From: Algibacillus agarilyticus
Lineage (GTDB): Bacteria > Pseudomonadota > Gammaproteobacteria > Enterobacterales > Alteromonadaceae
Assembly (NCBI RefSeq): GCF_003286125.1
Contig: NZ_QMED01000004.1
Coordinates: forward strand, 186,001 to 250,000
Direction: 5' to 3'
Length of the DNA: 64,000 bases
A program made the position numbers and the translations under genes. Below are positions 46,910 to 55,752 of the stretch, piece by piece (within the stretch, counting starts at the first letter, position 1; every line of letters begins with the position of its first letter). The notes beneath the pieces are model-generated. The model worked only from the letters and a program-made list of their open reading frames with translations, was not told the origin of the DNA and did no database searches.

Positions 46910-48109
46910 TTAATCTGCTTCTAGCGGTAAAAAAGCATGTGCTAAACCAATCATATTGGCATTTTCTACCTTAACAATTTCAACCTTTATATCATACTGC
47001 ATAACTTGTAGCAGGTTATCGATGGTTGTTTCTACTAACTTTTTATAACTTAACGTAGCCGGTGTTGAACTCCAAAATAATGCACCTTCAGCAACAATCT
47101 TAACTTGGTCAACGGCTTGTGTTTCGTGGAGTTTAAGACAAGTCGCCGTTAATGCCATACCGGTAAATAAAGCTGAACGCTTATATAACTGCACAGCCAG
47201 TTGATGATATTGATGAGCGTCATCAAAACGTGACATTATTTCGACTAACGCTTTAGCGCCTGCTTGTGGATTAATCCCTGACTCGGGATAAACCAAAGCA
47301 AAAACCCGACTTAAATATAAGCTCCCAGCCACTTTTTCCAGTAATTGTTGATTCGGTTGTTCAGATTGCTGATCAATTTTTCGATCATATTTGGTCAAAA
47401 AATCAGGTTTAAAATTACCACATTCAAAATTGACAGGCATTAAAGACGACTGAGCATCCGAAATTTTAGTGATCGCTTTAGTCGCTACTAATGCTGAAAT
47501 ATTAAAGCCAGTGCCCGCTATCAAGCCAATATAACCTTCATGTTTATTGGCTGTGCACCCAGCAAGTAAACTCGCAACGGTATCATTTATCACTTGAACG
47601 GCATTAATTTCAATTTGATATTCGTCTCTTAAACAAGCAACTAAATCATGAGTAACGCTACATTGCTCAGTATCATTAACATATATACCTTTAGTCCAAC
47701 GAGATAAAATAGCATCACCACTGGGTAAGCTTTCACACGGATATGAAAAGCAAAAACCGAGTGGTATAGCCGCATCAATACTCACTTTAGCGATAATATT
47801 GGCAATAGCGGCTAAATATTGTTTTTTACTAAATTCAGTTCCGCGTTGCCAAGGCATTTCGTATTCAAATACATCGGTCATTAATTCAACACGACCTTCT
47901 TCAATGAACGCTCTCGCCGCTCTTAAATTAGAGCCGCCTAAATCAACAACATAAATTTGTCCAGAATAGGCTTCGTTATTAAATCCAAGATAAGTGGGCA
48001 AACATTGAATATCTTGTGCTTTCTGAGTAAAGCCATCATCCAAATCGTTTGAAAAATGCTTAACCATTGAAACAAGTTGATCGGTTGTTAAATTAAATTC
48101 AGCAATCAT
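46910..48109 (-). CDS. Hexokinase family sugar kinase
   Basis: This 399-residue ATP-dependent kinase belongs to the eukaryote-type hexokinase family rather than ROK or bacterial glucokinase. The first phosphate motif is VVDLGGSNLRAARAF (about 53-67). PLGFCFSYPCES is the sugar-binding loop. NDTVASLLAG contains the likely catalytic aspartate, and GLIAGTGFNISALV is the second phosphate motif. It is co-transcribed with the upstream sugar porter (16-base gap), and LacI-type palindromes lie before the pair. The sugar it phosphorylates is unknown; glucose, mannose or galactose are possible. Confidence 0.83.
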   Translation of the reverse strand: MIAEFNLTTDQLVSMVKHFSNDLDDGFTQKAQDIQCLPTYLGFNNEAYSGQIYVVDLGGSNLRAARAFIEEGRVELMTDVFEYEMPWQRGTEFSKKQYLAAIANIIAKVSIDAAIPLGFCFSYPCESLPSGDAILSRWTKGIYVNDTEQCSVTHDLVACLRDEYQIEINAVQVINDTVASLLAGCTANKHEGYIGLIAGTGFNISALVATKAITKISDAQSSLMPVNFECGNFKPDFLTKYDRKIDQQSEQPNQQLLEKVAGSLYLSRVFALVYPESGINPQAGAKALVEIMSRFDDAHQYHQLAVQLYKRSALFTGMALTATCLKLHETQAVDQVKIVAEGALFWSSTPATLSYKKLVETTIDNLLQVMQYDIKVEIVKVENANMIGLAHAFLPLEAD

Positions 48110-48125
48110 TTTAAACCTTATTAAA

Positions 48126-49433
48126 TTATTGACTCGAAACGCTTTCTAAATCGAGACCTTTCGTTTCAGGCATTAGCCATATTACATAAATTAATTGCAA
48201 TATCATCATGCCAGCAAAAAAACTAAAAATCTGACTGGGTGTAAATTGTGTTAAGCACCAAGGCATGACTAACGTTAATATAGCCGCCATCACCCAATGT
48301 GTACCGCAGCCAAGCGCTTGACCTTTTGTGCGAACAACATTAGGGAAAATTTCGGCGATAAAGACCCAAATAACGGCACCTTGTCCAATGGCATGAGACG
48401 CAATAAAGGCAAAAACAAAAAATACCACAACTAATCCACCGGCATTAGTCATAAATGCCCAAGCAACAACAGATAATGAAATAATGTAACCAATAGAACC
48501 CAATAACATTAATTTCTTGCGTCCCACTTTGTCGATTAAATATAACCCAACTAACGTAAAGAAAAGGTTAACTAAGCCAATACCCGCTGTTGATAATAGC
48601 GCAAGACTACTTTCTAACCCCGCTAACTCAAAAACACGAGGTGAGAAATAGATAATAAAATTAATGCCCGATGCTTGATTAAAAAAGGCCAATAGAAAGA
48701 CCAATACCATCGGTAATATAAATTCTTTTGAAAATAACTTATGATTAGAAACGTGTTTAGCATTCGCTTTAATTGAGGCAATGGTTGCATCAACATCAGC
48801 TCGATTCGGATATAATTGATGTAACACGTTTCGAGCCGCGTCTTCATCATTTTTAAATACCATCAACCAACGAGGGCTTTCAGGTATGGCTTTTAACAGC
48901 CCTAAAAAGACAATGGCAGGTATAATTTCTACCCCCAACATCCATCGCCAATCTTGCTCGCCAACACCGGATATAAAATAATTAGATAAAAACGCAATCA
49001 AAATGCCAAAAACTAATTGAAATTGATAAAGCGCGATTAAACGCCCTCGGTGTTTAGTCGGGGCAATTTCGGCTATATAAGCCGGTACGGCAATGGTTGA
49101 TACGCCGACACCGAGACCGCCAATAAATCTAAAAAATGAAAACATATAAGGGTCAGTCGCCACCGCAGAGCCAAGTGCTGATATAAAATACAACAGACCA
49201 ATAACAATAAGTGTCCATTTACGCCCAAATTTATCACATGGATAACTGCCCGCTAATGAACCTATGACCGTCCCCCATAAAGCCGATGACATTATAAAAG
49301 CACCATGAAACAAAGGACTCGTGTTCCATAATTGCTGTATTGGTTGATCAGCACCGGATATAACAGCCGTATCAAAACCGAATAAGAATCCAGCGATAGC
49401 AACGGTTATAGACCAAAATATAATATTGTTCAT
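48126..49433 (-). CDS. MFS sugar porter
   Basis: This 435-residue inner-membrane hexose transporter has twelve helices and the sugar porter signatures GFLFGFDTAVISGA (15-28), KFGRKWTL, PESPRWLMV, DKVGRKKLML and PETKGLDLES. It lacks the periplasmic insertion of the 526-residue porter at 37195. The hexokinase gene follows on the same strand, so import and phosphorylation are linked. A perfect AAGTAACCGGTTACTT palindrome lies 13 bases upstream of the ATG, overlapping the region where a promoter would be. GGAG precedes the start. Confidence 0.92.
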   Translation of the reverse strand: MNNIIFWSITVAIAGFLFGFDTAVISGADQPIQQLWNTSPLFHGAFIMSSALWGTVIGSLAGSYPCDKFGRKWTLIVIGLLYFISALGSAVATDPYMFSFFRFIGGLGVGVSTIAVPAYIAEIAPTKHRGRLIALYQFQLVFGILIAFLSNYFISGVGEQDWRWMLGVEIIPAIVFLGLLKAIPESPRWLMVFKNDEDAARNVLHQLYPNRADVDATIASIKANAKHVSNHKLFSKEFILPMVLVFLLAFFNQASGINFIIYFSPRVFELAGLESSLALLSTAGIGLVNLFFTLVGLYLIDKVGRKKLMLLGSIGYIISLSVVAWAFMTNAGGLVVVFFVFAFIASHAIGQGAVIWVFIAEIFPNVVRTKGQALGCGTHWVMAAILTLVMPWCLTQFTPSQIFSFFAGMMILQLIYVIWLMPETKGLDLESVSSQ

Positions 49434-49445
49434 AACACTCCAAAA

Positions 49446-49461
49446 AAGTAACCGGTTACTT
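49446..49461. promoter_or_regulatory. LacI-type operator 1
   Basis: AAGTAACCGGTTACTT is a perfect 16-base palindrome with a central CCGG-type core, as expected for LacI/GalR-family regulators. Confidence 0.75.
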
Positions 49462-49649
49462 ATTTAGCTTTATTTATACTAATTTGAAATAAGTAGCCTA
49501 AATTTTATAACTAACATGCAAATTCAAGTTATACGCTTTAATTATATTTTACAATAACTTAAGAATTTACCCCTCTGAATATAAAAAGCTTTAGTTATCT
49601 ACAATACTTAAATAAATAGACTAGAGCTTGTTTGGCATATTACACGCCA

Positions 49650-49665
49650 TTGTAACCGGTTACAA
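49650..49665. promoter_or_regulatory. LacI-type operator 2
   Basis: TTGTAACCGGTTACAA is a second perfect 16-base palindrome sharing GTAACCGGTTAC with the first, 204 bases away. The pair could serve both divergent genes or support looping. No LacI-family gene is in the window. The rest of 49434-49779 is AT-rich. Confidence 0.75.
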
Positions 49666-49779
49666 ATAATGATTTAATAGCATCATTAATCACCAACTAC
49701 TTATTAAAATTAACACGGAATATGACTAATCTACTGATTAGTTATTTAAGTTAATTAACCTATATTAACGAGGCTAATC

Positions 49780-50673
49780 ATGAAATTTTTAACAATCCTG
49801 AGTACTCTCTCTATTTTGGTCGCTATGCTGAATACCCATGTGCAAGCCGAAACCATTAATCATGTACAAGTTAACTCAGCGCAAGACCAATATTTTGTTA
49901 ACATATTAAAATTAGCTATCAAGCATTCTGGTAAAGCACATCAATATCAGTTAGAAGAATTGCCACAAACCTTAAATCAACAACAAAGCAAAATTAGATT
50001 AAATGATGGTCGTTTATCAGTTATGTGGGCAGGCACAACAGAAGATTATGAAGATTCATTAACCCCTATCAGAATACCGTTACTTAAAGGTTTACAAGGC
50101 CATCGTTTATTTATTATCCGCAAAGATGAGCAAAGTCGATTTGATCAGATTAATTCATTAGTTGAATTGCAACGCTTTAAAGCAGGACAAGGTCGATTTT
50201 GGGGCGATACGACTATTTTGCGCAATGCTGGTTTACCGGTTATCGCGCCTCTAAAAAAAGAAAGCTTGTTTCATATGGTTGATGGTGAGCGTTTTGACTA
50301 TTTACCTTTAGCCGTGCATGAACCTTGGTCTGAAGTTAATAAGCGTCAAGATTTAAATTTAGCAGTTGAAAAGCGCATGTTACTTATTTACCCAATGGCG
50401 ATGTACTTTTTTACGAGCCAAGAAAATACCAAACTCGCTCGAATGTTGTCTGAAGGCTTAAATAACGCGATTGAACAAGGTGAATTTGACGAGTTATTTT
50501 ATAACACCGCTCACATTAAAGCCGCCTTAGCACAAGCTAATTTAAGTGAGCGCGAAGTAATTAGGATAAACAACCCTAGCCTACCAGCAAAAACACCGCT
50601 TAATCGTAAAGAATTATGGTTAGATATAAATGCTGAAAGCAACAAACAGATTTTAGCGAGCCAAACATATTAA
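49780..50673 (+). CDS. Periplasmic binding-protein-like protein, function unknown
   Basis: This 297-residue protein has a signal peptide (FLTILSTLSILVAML, cleavage likely after VQA). The mature part resembles a distant type 2 periplasmic binding protein with segments DQYFVNILKLAIKHSGK, LPQTLNQQQSKIRLNDGRLSVMWAGT and FDYLPLAVHEPWSEV. No transporter subunit genes are linked. Related stand-alone proteins are common in Alteromonadales, often next to sensors or sugar genes. It is divergent from the porter-hexokinase operon and shares the LacI-type palindromes with it. GAGG precedes the ATG. A terminator follows. Confidence 0.68.
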   Translation: MKFLTILSTLSILVAMLNTHVQAETINHVQVNSAQDQYFVNILKLAIKHSGKAHQYQLEELPQTLNQQQSKIRLNDGRLSVMWAGTTEDYEDSLTPIRIPLLKGLQGHRLFIIRKDEQSRFDQINSLVELQRFKAGQGRFWGDTTILRNAGLPVIAPLKKESLFHMVDGERFDYLPLAVHEPWSEVNKRQDLNLAVEKRMLLIYPMAMYFFTSQENTKLARMLSEGLNNAIEQGEFDELFYNTAHIKAALAQANLSEREVIRINNPSLPAKTPLNRKELWLDINAESNKQILASQTY

Positions 50674-50717
50674 CCAACAAAACTTATTTACCAAAACAAG
50701 ACTTTATAAATAACCAA

Positions 50718-50748
50718 GAATAAGCAGTTTATAAACTGCTTATTCTTT
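50718..50748 (+). terminator. Hairpin terminator
   Basis: GAATAAGCAGTTTA (50718-50731) and TAAACTGCTTATTC (50732-50745) form a perfect palindrome. Confidence 0.8.
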
Positions 50749-50782
50749 AACATGGCTATGTATTAGCACTTTAAATGTGATC

Positions 50783-50861
50783 AGGTCGAGACCCATAGAG
50801 CGTGATCATTCGAGCTGACTCAATGCAAAAATGGATCATAGCTTCAAATTATCACGACCTT
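50783..50861. other. Nested imperfect inverted repeat
   Basis: An inner pair (50801-50816 against 50840-50856; GTGAT, ATT and GCT match) is enclosed by AGGTCG and CGACCT. It could fold in RNA and lies just past the phosphomannomutase stop, so it may help end that transcript. It resembles none of the four repeat families. Confidence 0.35.
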
Positions 50862-50871
50862 GGAGCCAAAG

Positions 50872-52299
50872 TTAATCAACTTTAATGTTTGTTATGTTTT
50901 CCAATGCTTGTGTCACAGCATCTTTAGCTGTCGATAATTGGTCTGATTCAGCATAGCACCTTAGTTCAGGCGCATTACCAGAAGGTCTTAAATGAACTAT
51001 CAAGCCATCACTTAATGTTATTCTCAACCCATCGGTTGTATCCGTTGAGCTGATTTCTACATTTGTAAAGCCAAGATCATTTAACAATGTTAATGGCGCT
51101 TCACTTGCCTTAGCGATAATTTTTTTACTGGTTGCCGTTGCAAAATTTTGTACTCTATCACTGTAGGTATAACGTGACGGTAACGCATTCACGATTGCAG
51201 AGATAGAACTATTCATCGCGGCATCTAATAACATTAATGCCGGTAATAATGCATCACGTGTAGGTAACGCACTTAATGGCTTATCATTTACTTTAACATC
51301 ACTGCCTAATAAAAAGCCGCCATTGGCTTCAAAGCCAGCAATAGAAGCATATTGTTTATTTAACGGCTCAAAAGCGGCGATAACATAAGGCGAGCCGATT
51401 TTAGTTCTTTCAACAAAAGAAAAAGCATTAGAAACTTCTACCGCTGTATTACAACTAACCGGAATAGCAAGGGCTTCAATTTGTAGTTGTTTTGCACAGA
51501 TCAAACCTAAGATATCACCTCGTAACCACTCACCTTTTTCATCTGAAATCAACGGTCGATCACCATCACCATCGGTAGAAAAAATAGCGTCAAAATTATA
51601 CTCTTTGCTCCAATTGCGGGCTTTGGCTTTATCGGCTTCAGATACGGCTTCGGTATCAATAGGCACAAATTCATCGCTGCGTTCTAAACTAACAACTTCA
51701 GCACCTAAATCTGTAAATAATTTTGCATACAACTCACGACCCGCACTTGAGTGTTCATAAATACCAATGCGCTTACCCGCTAACCAGGGTGAATCATAAA
51801 GCGAAGTAAAACGTTCAATATAGCGTTCACATCCTCTCGGGTTAACCTCTAATTCGGCTAAATTTTCACTTGAAGAAAATTCAATATCAGTTCCAATTAT
51901 GAGCTGTTCATCTGCTTTTGAAATTTCGCCATCAGGACGATAAAACTTCAAACCATTACGATCAAAAGGAATGTGGCTGCCGGTAACCATAATCGCCGGT
52001 ACATTATCTTCAAGTGCAACATAAGCCAAAGCCGGTGTTGGCAATACGCCATAATAGACAACTTTTAAACCACTGTGTTGTGCTGCATACGCACAAGCTT
52101 TGGCCATGTCATAGCTACTAGGTCGATTATCAATGCCAATAATTAAAGTATCAAAATCGTAATTGGCTTTAGTCGCCTCAATAAAATTAAATGCAAACGC
52201 TGCACAAACGTCAGGTGTAAATTGTGTAACCAAACCACGGGCACCGCTGGTACCAAAGGCTACACCTGAATTATTTAGAACATCTACCGTTCTTAACAT
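50872..52299 (-). CDS. manB: Phosphomannomutase/phosphoglucomutase family (ManB)
   Basis: This 475-residue enzyme interconverts hexose 6- and 1-phosphates, here probably mannose for GDP-mannose synthesis. Phosphohexomutase landmarks are [13 protein letters not shown] near the N-terminus, the active serine in [13 protein letters not shown], the metal loop [10 protein letters not shown] and the sugar loop GFEANGG. The last domain ends [15 protein letters not shown]. The ATG at 52297-52299 gives the family start; the frame runs 41 codons further upstream only because it enters repeat D, so I reject that extension. It follows manC, which supplies the next pathway step. Confidence 0.9.
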   Translation of the reverse strand: MLRTVDVLNNSGVAFGTSGARGLVTQFTPDVCAAFAFNFIEATKANYDFDTLIIGIDNRPSSYDMAKACAYAAQHSGLKVVYYGVLPTPALAYVALEDNVPAIMVTGSHIPFDRNGLKFYRPDGEISKADEQLIIGTDIEFSSSENLAELEVNPRGCERYIERFTSLYDSPWLAGKRIGIYEHSSAGRELYAKLFTDLGAEVVSLERSDEFVPIDTEAVSEADKAKARNWSKEYNFDAIFSTDGDGDRPLISDEKGEWLRGDILGLICAKQLQIEALAIPVSCNTAVEVSNAFSFVERTKIGSPYVIAAFEPLNKQYASIAGFEANGGFLLGSDVKVNDKPLSALPTRDALLPALMLLDAAMNSSISAIVNALPSRYTYSDRVQNFATATSKKIIAKASEAPLTLLNDLGFTNVEISSTDTTDGLRITLSDGLIVHLRPSGNAPELRCYAESDQLSTAKDAVTQALENITNIKVD

Positions 52300-52330
52300 T
52301 ATATATATCCAATTAAATTGCGTATGTGTA

Positions 52331-52595
52331 ATACCAATCAATATTAATAAGTGATCTCTCAGAATGAATCCAGCGGTTTTTGAACAAGGCATCGGTGTGT
52401 AGGAATGGTTGTTCCCTTTCAAATACCGATAACGCAGGTCAAAAGCCGCTGGGGCATTCCTTTCAGGCGAGTTTTAAATGCGCTTACTCTGTGTTGCTCG
52501 AATTCAAAAGAGCACCACTATTCTTTCATTCCTGCGCCTTGATTAAGCGCATTTAAACGCTCGCTGAGTGGGCACTTATTATTACGGATTGGTAT
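52331..52595. repeat. Repeat family D (265 bases) between manC and manB
   Basis: Termini are imperfect inverted repeats: ATACCAATCAATATTAATAA on the left and, inverted, ATACCAATCCGTAATAATAA on the right, both followed by GTG. The interior contains paired segments such as AGTTTTAAATGCGCTTA and TTAAGCGCATTTAAAC-like sequence. No gene is present. An AT-rich tandem of ATAAAAAT units follows at 52594-52624. Confidence 0.82.
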
Positions 52596-52625
52596 AAAAA
52601 TATAAAAATATAAAAATATAAAAAC

Positions 52626-52653
52626 AAAAAAGGGGAAATAAATTCCCCTTTTT
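52626..52653 (-). terminator. Terminator after manC
   Basis: AAAAAGGGGAA pairs with TTCCCCTTTTT around a five-base loop, 17 bases past the manC stop. Together with repeat D it separates manC from manB. Confidence 0.85.
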
Positions 52654-52669
52654 AGAAGTAAATTAAACT

Positions 52670-54079
52670 TTACTTAACTCGACCGTAGCGATCTTCAAAT
52701 CTAACAATGTCATCTTCACCTAAGTATGAGCCTGATTGAACTTCGATAAGTTCTAATGGCACTTTACCCGGGTTTTCTAAAGCATGAATAACCCCAACTG
52801 GAATATAAGTAGATTGATTTTCAGTCAAAAGGATATCTTTATCGCCATTTGTTACCATGGCGGTACCTGAAACAACAATCCAATGTTCAGCACGATGATG
52901 ATGCATTTGAACTGATAACTTAGCACCTGGTTTTACGGTAATACGTTTAACTTGATAACGCTCGCCATTATCAAGTGAATCATAACTACCCCAAGGCCTA
53001 AACACTTCACGATGGAATTCAAATTCGCTACGTTCATCTGCTTTAAGTTGAGCAACTATTTGTTTAACTTTTTGACACTCATCTTTATGTGATACAAGCA
53101 CCGCATCTTTTGTATTAACAATGACCAAATCTTCAACACCAACCGTGGTAACTAATTTTTCACCAGCCACAACCAAGGTGTTTTTAGTATCAACAGATTT
53201 AACATCGCCAATAAAAGCATTCCCATCAGCATCTTGTTCTTTTACATCATGCAACGCAGCAAAACCACCCACATCACTCCACCCTGCATCAAGTGGAATA
53301 ACAACGGCATCTTGAGTTTTTTCCATTACCGCATAGTCAATAGAATCATCAGGACAAGCTTTAAAAGCATCTTCATTGACACGAACAAAATCTAAATCAG
53401 GGTGTTCTTCGCCCATAGCCAATTCACAAGCAGCATAAATATCAGGTCTATGTAATTTAAGTTCATCTATGTAACGGCTTGCTTTAAACATAAACATCCC
53501 ACTATTCCAATAATATAAACCTGAATCTAAATACTCTTGTGCTGTCGTCGCATCTGGTTTTTCAACAAATTTTTGAACTTTAAATTGCTCTGCGCCTATT
53601 TCGTCACCACGACAAATATAACCATAACCCGTTTCAGCATGAGTTGGTACAATACCAAATGTCACTAACTTACCTTCATTGGCAAGCGGTATGGCATTTT
53701 GTACAACTTGGCAGAAAACGTCAGCTTGTTTGATTTCATGATCAGCAGCTAAAACTAATAATATCGGGTCTTGATTAGCTTTTAGTGCGCGAATAGCGGC
53801 AAGTGCAATAGCAGGAGCGGTATTACGACCTACTGGCTCTAATATTAAACTTGCATCGTTAATGCCTAATTTACGAATTTGCTCAGCTGCAATAAAACGA
53901 TGGTCTTCATTACAAATAAGTGTTGGAGCCGACGTTTTAAGTGAGCTTAATCTTAAAATAGTTTCTTGCAACATACTATTTTCAGACGTTAGTGGAATAA
54001 ATTGCTTAGGATACTTAGAGCGAGATAAAGGCCATAAACGAGTACCAGACCCGCCAGCCATAATTACAGGTAAAATCAC
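52670..54079 (-). CDS. manC: Mannose-1-phosphate guanylyltransferase/mannose-6-phosphate isomerase
   Basis: This 469-residue two-domain enzyme makes GDP-mannose. The nucleotidyltransferase domain has the signature [21 protein letters not shown] (about 7-27), and [17 protein letters not shown] lies near 169-185. The cupin isomerase domain starts about residue 355 and has [20 protein letters not shown] and [16 protein letters not shown]. The start is a GTG at 54077-54079 after AGGGATC. It lies in the exopolysaccharide locus and suggests that the polymer contains mannose or a GDP-mannose-derived sugar such as fucose. Confidence 0.95.
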   Translation of the reverse strand: MILPVIMAGGSGTRLWPLSRSKYPKQFIPLTSENSMLQETILRLSSLKTSAPTLICNEDHRFIAAEQIRKLGINDASLILEPVGRNTAPAIALAAIRALKANQDPILLVLAADHEIKQADVFCQVVQNAIPLANEGKLVTFGIVPTHAETGYGYICRGDEIGAEQFKVQKFVEKPDATTAQEYLDSGLYYWNSGMFMFKASRYIDELKLHRPDIYAACELAMGEEHPDLDFVRVNEDAFKACPDDSIDYAVMEKTQDAVVIPLDAGWSDVGGFAALHDVKEQDADGNAFIGDVKSVDTKNTLVVAGEKLVTTVGVEDLVIVNTKDAVLVSHKDECQKVKQIVAQLKADERSEFEFHREVFRPWGSYDSLDNGERYQVKRITVKPGAKLSVQMHHHRAEHWIVVSGTAMVTNGDKDILLTENQSTYIPVGVIHALENPGKVPLELIEVQSGSYLGEDDIVRFEDRYGRVK

Positions 54080-54284
54080 AACGATCCCTATTTAGTTAAG
54101 TCAAAAAAATTGTGCATATAATAAAGTAAAACGTAATTATCTTAAAGCATAAGCATAAGCATAAATATAAATATAAATGAGCAATTAGAGGCATAGAGTT
54201 TATAGCCAGAAAATCACATGGGCAACATCTATCAAATAATCATTCATAAAAATGCTACCGAATATCGGTTATAAATCCTTATAA

Positions 54285-55001
54285 TTACTTAGCATTATTT
54301 GATGATAAATATTGTTTGCAGCTACTATTATGTGCAATTGAGTTTATTTTATTTAATTTAGCAATGGCACACACAATTTTTTGCTTACCAATTGTGCGTG
54401 AATAACTGAGTAGTTTAAATCTAATTTGGTTATTGTTAAGCGTTCGTTTGATATGTTCTAACCCCGTATTTCTAAATTTTTTAGGTAAAATAGACCAATA
54501 TAATAATTGCGTTTTGGCAATGTTATAATTGACATCAGGATTATAAGGGCCAGTACTCTCTGAACGATTTATATAATGAAAAAAAGTGTCATCAAACTCT
54601 TCTAAATTGACCTTGACCATTGCCATGGCAATCCAAGTATTAGGCCACATGGGTCGAGAATCACTTGATCTTAAATATAATTCCATCGCTTTATCTAACG
54701 AAGCGCTATATTGTGTTTTATCGCCATAATGATGAAAAGCATGCCATTCGAATATCTTGGCTGCAGCGTCTAAATATTGCGGATTATGCCCATGCCAAAC
54801 AAGCATTGAATCAACAGCAGATTGCGCATCTTCTAGCTCATCACTATAAACTTGATTAGCGGTTTGCCAACGTTCTAAATATGCATCTACTTTTAAATAA
54901 TAAAGGTTAGCAACACCATACTTAAAAGCCAAAACAAGCACAATTAAAGCAAAAAATAAGATTAAACTTTTGACGATATATTTTTCGAAAAATAGTTTCA
55001 T
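54285..55001 (-). CDS. VpsP-like exopolysaccharide biosynthesis protein
   Basis: This 238-residue protein has one N-terminal membrane helix (SLILFFALIVLVLAF) and a mostly helical periplasmic part with TPR-like segments (NPQYLDAAAKIFEWHAFHHYG, KAMELYLRSSDSRPMWPNTWIAMA). This architecture and the WHAFH and RPMWPNTW blocks resemble VpsP family proteins of Vibrio-type polysaccharide loci, whose role is not settled. Its ATG overlaps the upstream PHP phosphatase stop by four bases, so it belongs to the same operon. Confidence 0.72.
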   Translation of the reverse strand: MKLFFEKYIVKSLILFFALIVLVLAFKYGVANLYYLKVDAYLERWQTANQVYSDELEDAQSAVDSMLVWHGHNPQYLDAAAKIFEWHAFHHYGDKTQYSASLDKAMELYLRSSDSRPMWPNTWIAMAMVKVNLEEFDDTFFHYINRSESTGPYNPDVNYNIAKTQLLYWSILPKKFRNTGLEHIKRTLNNNQIRFKLLSYSRTIGKQKIVCAIAKLNKINSIAHNSSCKQYLSSNNAK

Positions 55002-55744
55002 GCAAAACTACTCTTTTTAAAACAGACATTAGACATTAAGATTTCAAGTGGTAAATCATTAAACATATAATTTGCTTTTTCATCACCTAATTCGGCATGC
55101 ACTAATTCAAAAGCTTGACGCATTTTAGGAGCTCGTTTAGATAAATTATGCATATCAGAAGCAACAACAACTGTCGAATTAGATTCTAAATAACGCCAAG
55201 CAAGGTTAGACGCACGCTCACCAAAGTCACCCAGTAAAGAACCGGCTGTAATTTGAAATAAGCAATTTCGTCTAATAAAAGGCGACATAATTTCAGGCAA
55301 GCTCCAAGCATCGCGGTTACGCTCAGGGTGGGCGATCAAAGGTAGAATATTACGAGCCATTAACCAGTCAACTAATTTTTCACTACCTGGTGGAACATGG
55401 CTGTGGGGAAATTCGAGTAATAATACATTTTTGCCCTGATATTTACCCACAAAAGGAAGCTGTTCAGAAACAGCTAATTGTAAAATTTCAGGGCAAATTC
55501 TAACTTCAGCAGCATAGGCTAATTTGATCTGTAATTTTTCTAAATCAATTGCTTGTTGTACTTGCTCAAAAGCCGTTTGAATAATGCGCAGATCATTATC
55601 AAAAGTACCAATATTAATATGTGGTGTTGCCAAAACATGAGTCACACCTTGTGATTCAGATTCATAAAGCATCGCCAAAGCATCATCTATATTTCGGGCA
55701 CCATCATCAATACTCGGTAATATATGAGAATGAAGATCGATCAT
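54998..55744 (-). CDS. PHP-type protein tyrosine phosphatase (CpsB/Wzb-like)
   Basis: This 248-residue metal-dependent phosphatase of the CpsB/CapC (YwqE) family has the start MIDLHSHILPSIDDGARN with H4/H6-type metal ligands, then ATPHI, the LLEFPHSHVPPGSEKLV block, LIAHPERN and ASDMHN. It should dephosphorylate the tyrosine cluster of the Wzc-like kinase encoded just upstream (nine-base gap). This pairing of a PHP phosphatase with a Gram-negative-type kinase is known in several marine proteobacteria. Confidence 0.9.
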   Translation of the reverse strand: MIDLHSHILPSIDDGARNIDDALAMLYESESQGVTHVLATPHINIGTFDNDLRIIQTAFEQVQQAIDLEKLQIKLAYAAEVRICPEILQLAVSEQLPFVGKYQGKNVLLLEFPHSHVPPGSEKLVDWLMARNILPLIAHPERNRDAWSLPEIMSPFIRRNCLFQITAGSLLGDFGERASNLAWRYLESNSTVVVASDMHNLSKRAPKMRQAFELVHAELGDEKANYMFNDLPLEILMSNVCFKKSSFA

Positions 55745-55752
55745 AAATTATA

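Noticed and set aside
52300-52422. 41-codon N-terminal extension of manB
   Set aside because: It reads into repeat family D and is absent from the protein family; the ATG at 52297-52299 is the normal start.
52594-52624. ATAAAAAT tandem units considered as a CRISPR-like or origin repeat
   Set aside because: Only about three AT-rich units without spacers; simple-sequence slippage is the likely cause. No CRISPR array is present in the window.
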